NCBI GenBank assembly: GCA_965242895.1
Contig: OZ251507.1
Location: 1,116,001 to 1,180,000, forward strand
Source: CATQHL01 sp965242895
GTDB lineage: Bacteria; Actinomycetota; Acidimicrobiia; Acidimicrobiales; CATQHL01
Direction: 5' to 3'
DNA length: 64,000 bases
Numbering within the stretch: the stretch's first letter is position 1; each line of letters begins with the position of its first letter. Shown here piece after piece: positions 43,525 to 52,511 of the stretch. Position numbers and translations under genes: made by a program. The notes beneath the pieces were generated by a model. It worked only from the letters and a program-made list of their open reading frames with translations. It made no database searches and had not been told where the DNA came from.

Positions 43525-44160
43525 CTAGTGCTGACTCAGATAGTCGGCCTTGTCCTCAGACAACTCCATACCGAAGTCCTCGTACTCCGCGAAGATTTCA
43601 GCACACTCCTCCGGAGGCTCCGAGTTGCCTTCTTTCAAAGCCGTCAAGGCTTCCTCATCCAAAGCCTGCAGTTCACTAAAGCAATCGACCATTGCCTGAT
43701 GCTTTTCGCGAACGGAGGCTACGACTGCAGCGATGACGGCATCGAGTTGCGCCTGATCGATCGTTCCGTCGTCAACGAGCGGACTAAGAACGGATTCGAG
43801 GTCTTCAGCGAGTACTCCCATCTCCTCCTCAAGAGGAGGATCCATTGAAGTCTCAAGGAACACAACCCTCGAAGCCAGTCCCTCCGCTAGATGCTCCGCA
43901 AGCTCCGCTCCAAGGGCCTCTTTGTCGAGTCCTTGACTGCCTTCCGCTTCGGAGGCAGGGGCGGCGTCGGAGAGCACAGCCGAAGACGGAGCCGCTAAGG
44001 CTGCCACCATGCCAGCCGCGGCGGCGGCGAACGCCGCCGTGACGGCGAGCACGACGAGGAAACGGCGGCGCTTGGGATTCGCCGGGTTCTCTCGGCCGGT
44101 CTCCTGGCTTGATCGGCTGCTGGCCTGTTCGACCGCTTGGCCGGTTTCACTTGATTTCAT
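43525..44160 (-). CDS. Small single-pass envelope protein with acidic helical domain
   Basis: A 211-residue protein, unrecognised. A polar N-terminus ending in KRRR precedes one membrane helix (FLVVLAVTAAFAAAAAGMVAAL), then an acidic helical region (LDKEALGAELAEHLAEGLAS; VLAEDLESVLSPLVDDG; LDAVIAAVVASVREKHQAMV) and two Cys (CFSELQALDEE; EECAEIFAEYEDF) near the end. It is divergent from the response-regulator gene and shares the AAGAAA boxes in the 207-bp gap. Its ATG at 44160 follows AAGGAGA. A periplasmic stress or sensor-accessory role (as for CpxP/Spy-like proteins) is possible from position, not from sequence similarity. Confidence 0.72.
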   Translation of the reverse strand: MKSSETGQAVEQASSRSSQETGRENPANPKRRRFLVVLAVTAAFAAAAAGMVAALAAPSSAVLSDAAPASEAEGSQGLDKEALGAELAEHLAEGLASRVVFLETSMDPPLEEEMGVLAEDLESVLSPLVDDGTIDQAQLDAVIAAVVASVREKHQAMVDCFSELQALDEEALTALKEGNSEPPEECAEIFAEYEDFGMELSEDKADYLSQH

Positions 44161-44228
44161 GATTTCTCCTTCTTGTGGTTGTCTGTACTGCCGCTTTCTA
44201 CGGCACACACCAGCCTGACGACCGAAAG

Positions 44229-44272
44229 CAAGAAAGGATTTAAGAGGCGGTAAGAAATCGGCAAGAAAGCAG
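44229..44272. promoter_or_regulatory. Four direct AAGAAA/AAGAG boxes at ~11-bp intervals
   Basis: CAAGAAAGGAT (44229), TTAAGAGGCGG (44240), TAAGAAATCGG (44251) and CAAGAAAGCAG (44262) run head to tail with 10-12-bp spacing. They lie about 70-110 bp upstream of the 44160 gene and about 95-140 bp upstream of the response-regulator ATG. The pattern fits binding of an OmpR/PhoB-type regulator, probably the neighbouring one. Confidence 0.55.
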
Positions 44273-44280
44273 GCGGGATG

Positions 44281-44320
44281 CAAGAGTCATGAGGAAAACA
44301 AGAAAATATTAAGAAAAGCC
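44281..44320. promoter_or_regulatory. Second AAGAAA box set near the response-regulator promoter
   Basis: CAAGAAAATAT (44299) and TAAGAAAAGCC (44310) are 11 bp apart; a single CAAGAG lies at 44281. They end 47 bp before the response-regulator ATG, so they could mediate autoregulation. Confidence 0.5.
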
Positions 44321-44367
44321 TGATCCCGCCATTTGCTCAACCCGCACGGACTACCGTCAACACCGGA

Positions 44368-45072
44368 ATGTCAAAACGCAGCACGATTTTAGTGGCAGAA
44401 GACGACCCTGGCATCAGCAACGTAATGTTTCGCGCGCTCAGCCACGAAGGCTTCGAGGTGAGCAGAGCCCGCGACGGCGCCGAAGCGCTGACGATGTTGA
44501 CCGCCAAGCCCGCCGATCTGGTCATTTTGGACATCACGATGCCGTATGTAGACGGGCTTGAAGTTTGCCGCCGACTGCGGGAATCCGGTAACTACAGACC
44601 GGTTCTGATGTTGACCGCCCGAGCGGAAGTCAGCGACCGGGTAGCCGGACTAGACGCCGGAGCCGACGACTATCTCGTTAAGCCCTTCGCCCTCGAAGAA
44701 CTCCTTGCGCGCATTCGGGCGCTGCTCCGACGGACAAGCATCACGGACGAGAACGGATCAGGCAAAGAAACAACCACCCTGAAAGTGGCCGACCTGGAAG
44801 TGGACAGGATCGGGCGCACCGTGAGACGCGGAGGGCGAGTGGTTCAACTCACAAAAACCGAATTCGACCTGCTCGAACTGCTTGTCTTTAACGCGGATGT
44901 GGTTATGAGCAGAGAAGCCATCTATCGGGCGATCTGGGAGTACAACTTCGAAGACAGTTCCAAGTCTCTTGACGTCTACATCGGGTACCTTCGCCGCAAG
45001 ATTGAAAACGAGGATTCGCCTCGACTGATTCACACAGTCCGAGGTGTTGGCTATGTGGTGAGGCGGCCATGA
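44368..45072 (+). CDS. OmpR/MprA-family response regulator
   Basis: A 234-residue transcription factor. Receiver domain: acidic pair ILVAEDDPG, phospho-acceptor Asp about residue 55 in LVILDITMPYVDG, Thr/Ser in LMLTARAEVSDR and Lys in DDYLVKPFALEELLARIRALLRR. The winged-helix output domain has LTKTEFDLLELLVFNADVV, SREAIYRAIWEYNFEDSS and VDVYIGYLRRKIE-like LDVYIGYLRRKIENED, RLIHTVRGVGYVVR. Its stop overlaps the kinase start (ATGA). AAGAAA boxes upstream suggest autoregulation and control of the divergent membrane-protein gene. Confidence 0.95.
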   Translation: MSKRSTILVAEDDPGISNVMFRALSHEGFEVSRARDGAEALTMLTAKPADLVILDITMPYVDGLEVCRRLRESGNYRPVLMLTARAEVSDRVAGLDAGADDYLVKPFALEELLARIRALLRRTSITDENGSGKETTTLKVADLEVDRIGRTVRRGGRVVQLTKTEFDLLELLVFNADVVMSREAIYRAIWEYNFEDSSKSLDVYIGYLRRKIENEDSPRLIHTVRGVGYVVRRP

Positions 45073-46601
45073 ACTTGCGAACGCGAATTGGTTTGTCGGT
45101 CTTTCTCATAGTGTTCGCTACTACCTGCACTTTGCTCATCGTCATCTACTTCGTCACAAGAAGTGAGCTGCACGAGGAAGTCGACGACTTCCTCGACGAC
45201 CGCGGCAAGCAGATTTCGGCCGTTACAGACATCTTTGCTCTGATCGCAGACAAACAGGAACCTGGTTTCAAATACGAAGCCGGATACGAAACATACAAGT
45301 CCTATACGAAGGTCGTTCCTCCTTCGAAAATCGAGCACGGAGCTCTCGGAGAGCCGATCAACTCGTCGGAATTCGACTCAAAATTCGACCTTGACTTGGA
45401 TTCCCCTGCAGCCTTGATCCTCTCACCCTTCGACACTTTCCCGCTGGACTTCGACGCCGTAGTGCAAGTCATCGACGAAATGGCGTATCCCGTGCTCGGC
45501 AGCGACATCATCCTCCCGGTGGAGCAAGCCGACCAACGCATCGCCACCACGGTGAAGAGCAAGCCTCAACACAGAACGGTGAAAGTGGACGGACGGGAAT
45601 ACCGGATGCTCACCCAACCTCTGCCGTACGGCGGAGCGGTTCAAGTGGCCAGAAATCTCGATGAAACCAACAGGGCTCTGCGCGACCTGCTGTGGCTCAG
45701 CATCTTCATGGGAGCAACGGTGGCGATCGTCTCTGGTGCGGGGGCTTGGATGCTGGCGCGCAGGATAACCAAGCCCATCGGTCAGCTCACCGCAGCCGCC
45801 GAACGCGTGGCTGCCACGCAGGACTTGACCACTCCCATCAAAGTCAGACGGAAAGACGAAGTAGGCAGCTTGGCACGCAGCTTCAACTCGATGCTCGAAG
45901 CGCTGCGCCTCTCGCGTCGACAGCAGCGACAACTAGTGGCCGACGCAGGTCACGAACTGCGCACTCCTCTCACAAGCGTCCGAGCGAACGTCGATCTGAT
46001 GAAGCGCGCCGAACGATTAGCCGACGAGGAAAAAGACCAGATTCTCGACGACACGTCAAAAGAGTTGAGGCAACTCAGCAAGTTGGTGGAGGAACTGCTT
46101 GAGCTTGCGGGTGAAGACAGGAACGGAGTTGGAATGAACGAACCTGTCGTGGAGGTCAGCTTGGCCGACCTAGCCGAAGAAGCAGCCGAGAGGGCTCGTC
46201 GGCGCACCGACAGGGAAGTCGAGGTGGAAATCCTTTCCGCCGACTTGCTAGAAGGCCGAGCCGAAGCGCTGGGGCGGGCGATCGACAACCTGATTCAGAA
46301 CGCGCTTAAGTTCAGCCCGGAGGATTCACCGGTAAGGGTGGTCGTCGACGGCAGGCGCCTTGAAGTGAGCGACGGCGGGCAAGGCATCCCGAGCGACGAC
46401 ATACCTTATGTCTTTGACCGTTTCTACCGCTCCGTGGAGGCGAAGTCCTCGTCGGGATCGGGATTGGGGCTTGCCATCGTGAAACAGGTCGTGAAAAAAC
46501 ACGACGGACGGGTCTGGGCAGAGAACGCCGAAGGCGGCGGAGCTGTGGTGGGATTTGAACTAGGCGTGAACTCGGCTCCTAGCGGAGCAGCGGACAACTA
46601 G
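45069..46601 (+). CDS. HAMP-domain sensor histidine kinase
   Basis: A 510-residue membrane kinase, partner of the adjacent response regulator. Membrane helix 1 GLSVFLIVFATTCTLLIVIY, about 170-residue extracytoplasmic sensor region with a potential helical bundle (SELHEEVDDFLDDRG), helix 2 LLWLSIFMGATVAIVSGAGA, HAMP (RRITKPIGQLTAAAERVAAT), H-box ADAGHELRTPLTSVRANVDL, N-box LGRAIDNLIQNALKFSP, G1 VSDGGQGIPSDDIPYVFDRF and G2 SGSGLGLAIVKQVVKKH. The architecture matches MprB/CssS-type envelope stress kinases. The signal is unknown; the two single-pass membrane proteins next door are candidate regulators or targets. Confidence 0.95.
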   Translation: MNLRTRIGLSVFLIVFATTCTLLIVIYFVTRSELHEEVDDFLDDRGKQISAVTDIFALIADKQEPGFKYEAGYETYKSYTKVVPPSKIEHGALGEPINSSEFDSKFDLDLDSPAALILSPFDTFPLDFDAVVQVIDEMAYPVLGSDIILPVEQADQRIATTVKSKPQHRTVKVDGREYRMLTQPLPYGGAVQVARNLDETNRALRDLLWLSIFMGATVAIVSGAGAWMLARRITKPIGQLTAAAERVAATQDLTTPIKVRRKDEVGSLARSFNSMLEALRLSRRQQRQLVADAGHELRTPLTSVRANVDLMKRAERLADEEKDQILDDTSKELRQLSKLVEELLELAGEDRNGVGMNEPVVEVSLADLAEEAAERARRRTDREVEVEILSADLLEGRAEALGRAIDNLIQNALKFSPEDSPVRVVVDGRRLEVSDGGQGIPSDDIPYVFDRFYRSVEAKSSSGSGLGLAIVKQVVKKHDGRVWAENAEGGGAVVGFELGVNSAPSGAADN

Positions 46602-46625
46602 ACGACCAGACGGCCCGGGACGGGC

Positions 46626-46640
46626 AGCCGCCGGGCGGCT
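46626..46640. terminator. Short hairpin between convergent kinase and KamA genes
   Basis: AGCCGC and GCGGCT pair around a 3-base loop. The stem is only 6 bp and neither strand has a T-tract, so its role as terminator is uncertain. Confidence 0.3.
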
Positions 46641-46655
46641 AGCTCTAACTATCGG

Positions 46656-48095
46656 CTAACTAGCAGCGAGCGTCAGCGGCTTGGAGGTGAGCTTCACCGA
46701 CGACTTGGTGACAGCGTCGGCGTCGCTTCGAACCGCTGCGAGATGCATGTTGTGGAGTTCTTCATCGAAGAAGAAGCCGTCGTCGAAACTGGCGGGTTTC
46801 AGGTCGCCCCACCAGACCGCAGCCGGGTCGTAGGCGGCAAAAAACAAGCGGTTCGTCCACTCGGCATTGCGTCCTTGCACCAAGCGCAGGGCGAAGACCT
46901 TCTCACCATTGACCTCCGTGACGTCGGTAACCAGAACCTTCCCGGGCGTGGCCGACATGACAGGCCCGCGGATGGTACGGCCCAAGCCGGAGACCTTCTG
47001 GTAAGCCTCGTTGTAAACCGTCAAAGCCTGCTCCAGCGGGAGTTCGAAGTAGCGCTTGGCGCCAGTGTCGCGTTCCACGAACATGTAATAGGGCACGCAC
47101 CCCAACTTGACCTGCAGGCGGATCATCTCCGCCCAAGCGTCCGAATCGTCGTTCACATGCCTGATGATGGGAGCTTGGCATCGGATGACAGCGCCCGTGC
47201 TGAGGATGTTACGCACAGCCTTCTGAGCGACCGGCGTGGAGAGTTCGCTCGGATGGGAATAGTGACCCATGATCGCCAGGTGCCGCCCCGCCTCCACGAT
47301 CTCCTCGAACAGGCGCAGCGTGTCGGTTGAATCCTTGTCATCCACGAACCGGTGAGGCCAGTAGGCGACCGCCTTGGTGCCGATCCGAATCGTGAGGCGC
47401 TCGAACTCCGGCGCCAGCAGAGGCTCGATGTAGCGGCGCAGAACGCCCGTACGCATGATCATGGGGTCACCCCCCGTGAACAAGACGTCGGTCACCTCAG
47501 GGTGCTGACGCAAGTAACTCACAAGTTTGTCGCCTTCCTTAGTGGCAAACTTCAAGTCGTCGAGTTTCACGAACTGCGGCCAGCGGAAGCAGTAGGTGCA
47601 GTAGGCGTGGCAGGTCTGGCCCTGGGACGGGAAGAACAGCACGGTCTCCGCGTACTTGTGCTGCATGCCGGGCAGCGGTTCCCCGTCGACCTGGGGGACG
47701 TTCATCTCCACCTGTCCGCTGGGGTGAGGATTGAGTTTGCGTTGAATGCTGCGGGCGGCTTCGTCGACCTGACCAGTCGGAACTCCGGCGTCTACCAACT
47801 CGGCGATCTCGGCGAAGTGCTCGGGGGCAAGCATCTCCTCCTGAGGAAAGGTGAGCTGGAAAATCGGGTCCTCGGGAATATTTGACCAGTCGATGAGTTG
47901 CTCGCAAACATATGAATTGGTCTTGAATGGAAGAACCCTGGATACTACGTCCACTACTCGACGGCGCTCCGGGCTCAGGTTGCTGAAACCGGGAATGTCA
48001 CCCATGTTGCGACGCTGGAAAGTGCGAAACACCGGCGCCTGGCCATTCCCCGAGGGACGGCTCTTGTTGGAATTGTCATAACCGTTGCTAGACAT
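46656..48095 (-). CDS. kamA: KamA-family radical SAM aminomutase (lysine 2,3-aminomutase-like)
   Basis: A 479-residue radical SAM enzyme. The iron-sulfur motif CHAYCTYCFRWP (Cys 162, 166, 169) and the family segment FTGGDPMIMRTGVLRRYIEPLL and HYSHPSELSTP are clear; the PLP-binding Lys is probably in MSATPGKVLVTD, and LGRTIRGPVMSATPG matches the KamA end region. The family converts L-lysine or related amino acids to beta-amino acids; 479 residues is longer than classical LAM (about 416) and much longer than the EF-P enzyme EpmB. ATG at 48095 follows GAGGTG. It is divergent from the helicase gene with 240 bp between. Confidence 0.9.
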   Translation of the reverse strand: MSSNGYDNSNKSRPSGNGQAPVFRTFQRRNMGDIPGFSNLSPERRRVVDVVSRVLPFKTNSYVCEQLIDWSNIPEDPIFQLTFPQEEMLAPEHFAEIAELVDAGVPTGQVDEAARSIQRKLNPHPSGQVEMNVPQVDGEPLPGMQHKYAETVLFFPSQGQTCHAYCTYCFRWPQFVKLDDLKFATKEGDKLVSYLRQHPEVTDVLFTGGDPMIMRTGVLRRYIEPLLAPEFERLTIRIGTKAVAYWPHRFVDDKDSTDTLRLFEEIVEAGRHLAIMGHYSHPSELSTPVAQKAVRNILSTGAVIRCQAPIIRHVNDDSDAWAEMIRLQVKLGCVPYYMFVERDTGAKRYFELPLEQALTVYNEAYQKVSGLGRTIRGPVMSATPGKVLVTDVTEVNGEKVFALRLVQGRNAEWTNRLFFAAYDPAAVWWGDLKPASFDDGFFFDEELHNMHLAAVRSDADAVTKSSVKLTSKPLTLAAS

Positions 48096-48280
48096 AAAAT
48101 CACCTCTTCTTATATCTCTTTCGGCACGTTTGTTTAATTCTTCTCTATGCACTTGCTTGACTTTCAACTAACACAACGGACTGCGCTGCGATGTTATTCC
48201 ATCATCTGCATCTGGCATAGAAGTAGAATCACTAAGTTTTTTATGAAACCATGAATTCAAAATATCAAGACTCCATCAAT

Positions 48281-48308
48281 TATGCAACCGGCGGTATGCA
48301 ACCGGCGG
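48281..48308. repeat. Perfect 14-bp tandem duplication before the helicase gene
   Basis: Units tatgcaaccggcgg at 48281-48294 and 48295-48308, end to end, about 28 bp before the helicase ATG at 48336. Each unit contains an ATG in frame with the helicase gene only for the first copy, so the effective start is better taken downstream. The remainder of the gap is unremarkable A+T-rich sequence. Confidence 0.93.
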
Positions 48309-48335
48309 ACGAATCCCCAGCACCGAGACTGCTCA

Positions 48336-50462
48336 ATGAACACTGAGTCGCGGCTAGCGGAAGCGATAAGAAATCCCAGCCCCCTCGACGCTTTCCTCGA
48401 CTACGTGAGCGACACGGGGATCACCCTTTATCCGGCCCAGGAAGAAGCCCTGCTGGAAATATTCGACGGCAACAACGTGATCATGAACACCCCGACCGGC
48501 TCGGGCAAGTCGTTGGTCGCCGTCGGCGCCCACTTTGCGGCCGCGGCGGCGGACGGGCGCAGCGTCTACACCGCACCCACCAAGGCGCTGGTGAGTGAGA
48601 AGTTCTTTGCTCTCTGCCGCGACTTCGGAGCAGACCGGGTGGGCATGCTCACCGGCGACGCCTCGGTCAACCCGCAGGCTCCGATCATCTGCGCTACGGC
48701 GGAGATACTGGCGCACTGGGCTCTCAGAGACGGGCGCCGAGCCGAAATCGCTGCTGTAATCGCAGACGAATTCCACTTCTACGCTGAGCCGGAGAGGGGT
48801 TGGGCGTGGCAAGTGCCGCTGCTGGAATTACCACGCTGCCAGTTCGTTCTGCTGTCGGCCACCCTCGGGGCGACTCGACGGTTCGAGGAAGAACTCACCA
48901 AGCGAACGGGGCGAGCGACCGTCACCGTCCGGTCGGCTGAGCGCCCTGTGCCGCTGCATTTTGAATATGGAACGGACAGACTGCACGCCTCCATCGAAGA
49001 CTTGCTGGACCGCAACAGGGCACCCGTCTATGTGGTCTATTTCACGCAGAGGGAAGCATCAGAAGCAGCGCAGGCGTTCACCAGCATCAGGGTCTTGACA
49101 CCCGCGGAGCGGAAGCAGACAGCAGAAGCAATCGCCGAGTTCGACTTCGACACGCCGGCGGGGAAGAGTCTGCGCCGCGTCATCGGCCACGGCGTCGGCG
49201 TCCACCACGCAGGGCTGCTGCCCAAATACCGCAGAGTGGTGGAGCGGCTCGCGGGCGCCGGACTGCTCAAGATCATCTGCGGCACCGACACGCTAGGGGT
49301 GGGAGTGAACGTGCCTATCCGCAGCGTGCTTCTGACGCAGCTATGCAAGTTCGACGGACAGAAGACTCGCCTCCTCACCGCTAGAGAATTCCACCAGATT
49401 GCGGGACGGGCGGGCAGAGCCGGGTTTGACGATCAGGGTTTCGTGAGAGTGCAGGCGCCAGCGCACTGGATCGATAACCGAATCGCCGAAGAGAAGTCGG
49501 CTGCCGACCCGAAGCGCCGCCGCAAGACGGCCAAGCAGCGTGCGCCGGACCGAAATTACGCCCACTGGAACGAAGACACTTTCCGCAAGTTGACGACGAG
49601 CGACCCTGAAGAACTGACCTCGAGTTTCACCGTGAACCATCAGATGCTGATGCACGTTCTGAACCGCCCGGGCGACGGGTGCGAGGCTATGCGGCGCCTG
49701 CTGTTGGACAACCACGAACCTCGTAGGCGACAGCGACACCACATCCGACACGCCGTCGGCATCTACCGTTCGCTGCGCGATGTCGGGGTGATCGAGGAAC
49801 TGCCGGAAGCCGACGCTCAAGGGCGGCGCGTGCGCGTGACCGTCGACCTCCAAGAGGGCTTCGCGCTGCATCAACCGCTCTCCTTATTCGCCATGGAAGC
49901 TCTTGAGGTGCTTGAACCCGACGAGGAGGACTACCACCTGAACGTGCTGTCGGTGATGGAGTCGGTGATGGAAAACCCGAGCGTGATCCTAGAAGCCCAG
50001 ACGGAGCTGCTGCGCAAGGAACTGCTAGCGGAGCTCAAAGCACAGAAAGTGCCCTATGAGGAGCGGAAGGAGCGCTTGGAGGAAGTGGAGCACCCTAAAC
50101 CGCTGCGGGAGTTCCTCTACGGTGCGTTCAATATCTTTCGTGCTCACCATCCGTGGGTAGCGGGCGAGAACGTGCGACCCAAATCGGTTGCGCGAGATCT
50201 CAGGGAGCGCGCCATGACCTTCGGCGAATATGTCAACCACTACGGGTTGACTCGGTCGGAGGGGTTGCTGCTGCGCTACCTCACTGAGGTTTACCGCGGG
50301 CTGCAGCAGAACGTGCCGGACGGCTTGAAGACCGAGGTCGTTGAGGAGTTGGTGGACTGGCTGCGGTCTGTGATCCGCGGGGTGGATTCTTCCCTGCTAG
50401 ATGAGTGGGAAATGCTCGTGAACAGGGCGCCGGAGGCGGCGGGCGAGAGCTTAGATGGATAG
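48336..50462 (+). CDS. Ski2-like DEAD/DEAH-box helicase (DUF3516 type)
   Basis: A 708-residue superfamily 2 helicase. Walker A MNTPTGSGKSLVAVGAHFA, Ia APTKALVSEKFF, motif II VIADEFHFY, motif III LLSATLGATRRFEEEL, motif IV-V IICGTDTLGVGVNVPIRSV and motif VI REFHQIAGRAGRAGFDDQG. The C-terminal half with HPWVAGENVRPKSVARDLRERAMTF-like text matches the DUF3516-type helicases of actinobacteria, probably RNA-directed. The chosen ATG at 48336 gives DAFLDYVSDTGITLYPAQEEALLEI as N-terminus; a start at 48282 would be inside the tandem duplication. It is convergent with the truncated surface gene and overlaps it by 12 bp. Confidence 0.87.
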   Translation: MNTESRLAEAIRNPSPLDAFLDYVSDTGITLYPAQEEALLEIFDGNNVIMNTPTGSGKSLVAVGAHFAAAAADGRSVYTAPTKALVSEKFFALCRDFGADRVGMLTGDASVNPQAPIICATAEILAHWALRDGRRAEIAAVIADEFHFYAEPERGWAWQVPLLELPRCQFVLLSATLGATRRFEEELTKRTGRATVTVRSAERPVPLHFEYGTDRLHASIEDLLDRNRAPVYVVYFTQREASEAAQAFTSIRVLTPAERKQTAEAIAEFDFDTPAGKSLRRVIGHGVGVHHAGLLPKYRRVVERLAGAGLLKIICGTDTLGVGVNVPIRSVLLTQLCKFDGQKTRLLTAREFHQIAGRAGRAGFDDQGFVRVQAPAHWIDNRIAEEKSAADPKRRRKTAKQRAPDRNYAHWNEDTFRKLTTSDPEELTSSFTVNHQMLMHVLNRPGDGCEAMRRLLLDNHEPRRRQRHHIRHAVGIYRSLRDVGVIEELPEADAQGRRVRVTVDLQEGFALHQPLSLFAMEALEVLEPDEEDYHLNVLSVMESVMENPSVILEAQTELLRKELLAELKAQKVPYEERKERLEEVEHPKPLREFLYGAFNIFRAHHPWVAGENVRPKSVARDLRERAMTFGEYVNHYGLTRSEGLLLRYLTEVYRGLQQNVPDGLKTEVVEELVDWLRSVIRGVDSSLLDEWEMLVNRAPEAAGESLDG

Positions 50463-52481
50463 TGGTGCTGTCGTAGTTATTCGTACTTGTGCGCCTGAAG
50501 CGCCTCCGCTGTTACTCGGAAAAGGGAGCGACTCCTGCTCTTCCTCACGAGGCTGCCATCTTCCGTCGCGGAACACCCAATCCTTTCTGAATTCCTCCTG
50601 TTTCTTAGCCACTTCGGGGTTAGTTTTGGCTATTTCATCAATCCTTTCTATCAAACTATTAAAACTCTCCCGCAAACTATTAAGACTCTCCCGCGAACTA
50701 TTAAGACTCTCCCGATATCTGTTTAGTCTTTCTTGGAAGGCTGTATCGCCTTCTGGGTGTATAGAGAGGGAGTTGAAGTATTGGTCCCAGAGGGCGTTCT
50801 CCTCGGGGGTGAGTTCCGCGGATTGCCGTGTGCTCCATATGGTGTCCCCGTCGGGTGTGATGGTGTGCATGATTACGAAGCGTTTCACTTCTTCGCCGGT
50901 GAGGGTGTGAGTCCAAACGGCGGTGGCCCTGGGCCCGTCGGTGACCTGACGGTATTCGAAAACGGTGGTAGGAGGGAGGTCTTCCATGCCTATGTCCCAC
51001 GAAACTTCAACGACGCCTTCGAAGACGATTTGCATGCCTTCGGGCACTTGCGCGTACTGGAACCCTGAACGGTGAGTAGAACCAGAATCAATGACAGTCC
51101 CAGGTTCGTTGTACGCGACTTCTTTAACAACCTCCACAACAGCAGCAGCAACAGCCGAAGCGCCCGCAGAATCAGTGACAGTAGCCGTCACAGTCTTAGC
51201 CCCAGGGGTGACGACGGAGACGTCCGGGTCGGCTAGATCATTCAAATCAACGCCCTCCCGGGCGCAGGAAACCTCAACCGAACCCGAAACCCCGGAAGCC
51301 TCCACGCCGGAGACGCTCAACTTATAAGGAGGCGAACCCCCAGCAGCCTCCCAAGACAGAGTGAACGACCCCACGCCCTCCCGGACGGTTCGAAGCACCC
51401 TAGGAGAACTCCACAAAGCGTCCCACTCCTCCCCAGTAGGCTCAGGCGCACCCGGCGGGTACAACTCCGCAGCCAACGCGCTCAACCTATCGTGATCCAC
51501 GAACGTCCGCGACCGGCCCTCCCCCGTGGAGCACACAGACGGAGCGCTCACCCTCAAACTCAACCCCCCAGAAGGAGCAGACGGGGTGCGCAGCCCCGCC
51601 CTAGCGGGCAGGCTCTGCCAACCCTCGGCGGTGAGAGCGGTCAAACGGAACACGTAACGCGTCCCACCGCTCAACCCAGCAACCGGCTGAGACGTCCTCC
51701 CAGGCGGAAGCCGCAAACGATCAGAAAACACGAAATCCTCCCCCCGCACCCTCCACTCAAGCACGTAACCAGCCGGCGACCAACTAGACGGCGGCGACCA
51801 CCGCAACACCACCGTGTCATACGCAGACGCCGACGCCGTCAACCCCACCGGAGGAAGAGCCAACGTCTCAAAACCCCCACGCGCTGAAGAAACCTCACGC
51901 CCAGAAGAATCCAAAACAGCCACCCTCACCACATAACGACCACCAGCAGTCAAACCAGCAACCCTATAAGACCGCGCCGACGCAGGCAAATCCACCACAC
52001 TCCACGACCCGCCACCATCCTCCGGATCAGCGCCCTCGGGCTCCTCGAACGGGCGCACACGCCACCGCAACCGGAACCCAGCAGCACCAGCAGCGAAACC
52101 CTCCCCCCAGCCAACAGTCAACGACGAAACCCCCACACTCACCAACACAAGAGACCCCCCAGAACCCCCACTCTCAGAAGACCCTCCCTCCCCCACAGCA
52201 GACCCAGAACCAGACCCAGCGTCCCCCCCGCCGGTCAAGAAACCACTCGCCACAAGCTCACCCACAGACAACTCACCCACCAACTCACCGCCCCCCACGC
52301 CCCCACCGGGAGACGCCTCCAACGCCGACTCCCCGTCAACCACCAAGCCACCACCAGAACCCGACACGCACCCAACAGCCAACAACGCCACAACCAACAA
52401 AACCCCAACAACACGCACACAACAACGCAGCCGCCGCGCAGCGGCCGCCACAGCGGGGGCGAAAAGCTGAAAACTCCTCAT
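50451..52481 (-). CDS. Truncated paralogue of the metzincin lipoprotein (FN3 domains only)
   Basis: A 676-residue lipoprotein-like protein: signal RVVGVLLVVALLAVGCVSGS (lipobox LAVGC), two fibronectin type III-like modules (residues about 108-208 and 210-300), a PKD-like region (about 350-460) and a charged helical tail. Residues 1 to about 452 match the neighbour at 52491 exactly; the match continues with a few changes to about residue 595. The tail has a three-fold 21-bp expansion (RESLNS-type units, 50653-50715) missing in the long protein. The peptidase and C-terminal parts are absent. Its leader contains the neighbour's stop codon 9 bp upstream. It may act as a non-catalytic adhesion or decoy form. 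Confidence 0.8.
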   Translation of the reverse strand: MRSFQLFAPAVAAAARRLRCCVRVVGVLLVVALLAVGCVSGSGGGLVVDGESALEASPGGGVGGGELVGELSVGELVASGFLTGGGDAGSGSGSAVGEGGSSESGGSGGSLVLVSVGVSSLTVGWGEGFAAGAAGFRLRWRVRPFEEPEGADPEDGGGSWSVVDLPASARSYRVAGLTAGGRYVVRVAVLDSSGREVSSARGGFETLALPPVGLTASASAYDTVVLRWSPPSSWSPAGYVLEWRVRGEDFVFSDRLRLPPGRTSQPVAGLSGGTRYVFRLTALTAEGWQSLPARAGLRTPSAPSGGLSLRVSAPSVCSTGEGRSRTFVDHDRLSALAAELYPPGAPEPTGEEWDALWSSPRVLRTVREGVGSFTLSWEAAGGSPPYKLSVSGVEASGVSGSVEVSCAREGVDLNDLADPDVSVVTPGAKTVTATVTDSAGASAVAAAVVEVVKEVAYNEPGTVIDSGSTHRSGFQYAQVPEGMQIVFEGVVEVSWDIGMEDLPPTTVFEYRQVTDGPRATAVWTHTLTGEEVKRFVIMHTITPDGDTIWSTRQSAELTPEENALWDQYFNSLSIHPEGDTAFQERLNRYRESLNSSRESLNSLRESFNSLIERIDEIAKTNPEVAKKQEEFRKDWVFRDGRWQPREEEQESLPFPSNSGGASGAQVRITTTAPLSI

Positions 52482-52511
52482 AGAAAAACCCTACCAAAAA
52501 AACAAGACGCT
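50720..52511 (-). repeat. Downstream copy of a 1.79-kb duplication, offset 4431 bp
   Basis: This stretch matches 55151-56942 without indels at a constant offset of 4431. Seven differences were seen, all between 50964 and 51151 (50964, 50968, 50985, 51034, 51093, 51150, 51151); the 240 bp below and the 1.36 kb above appear identical. The upper end of the match lies in the leader, 30 bp upstream of the ATG. Confidence 0.9.
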
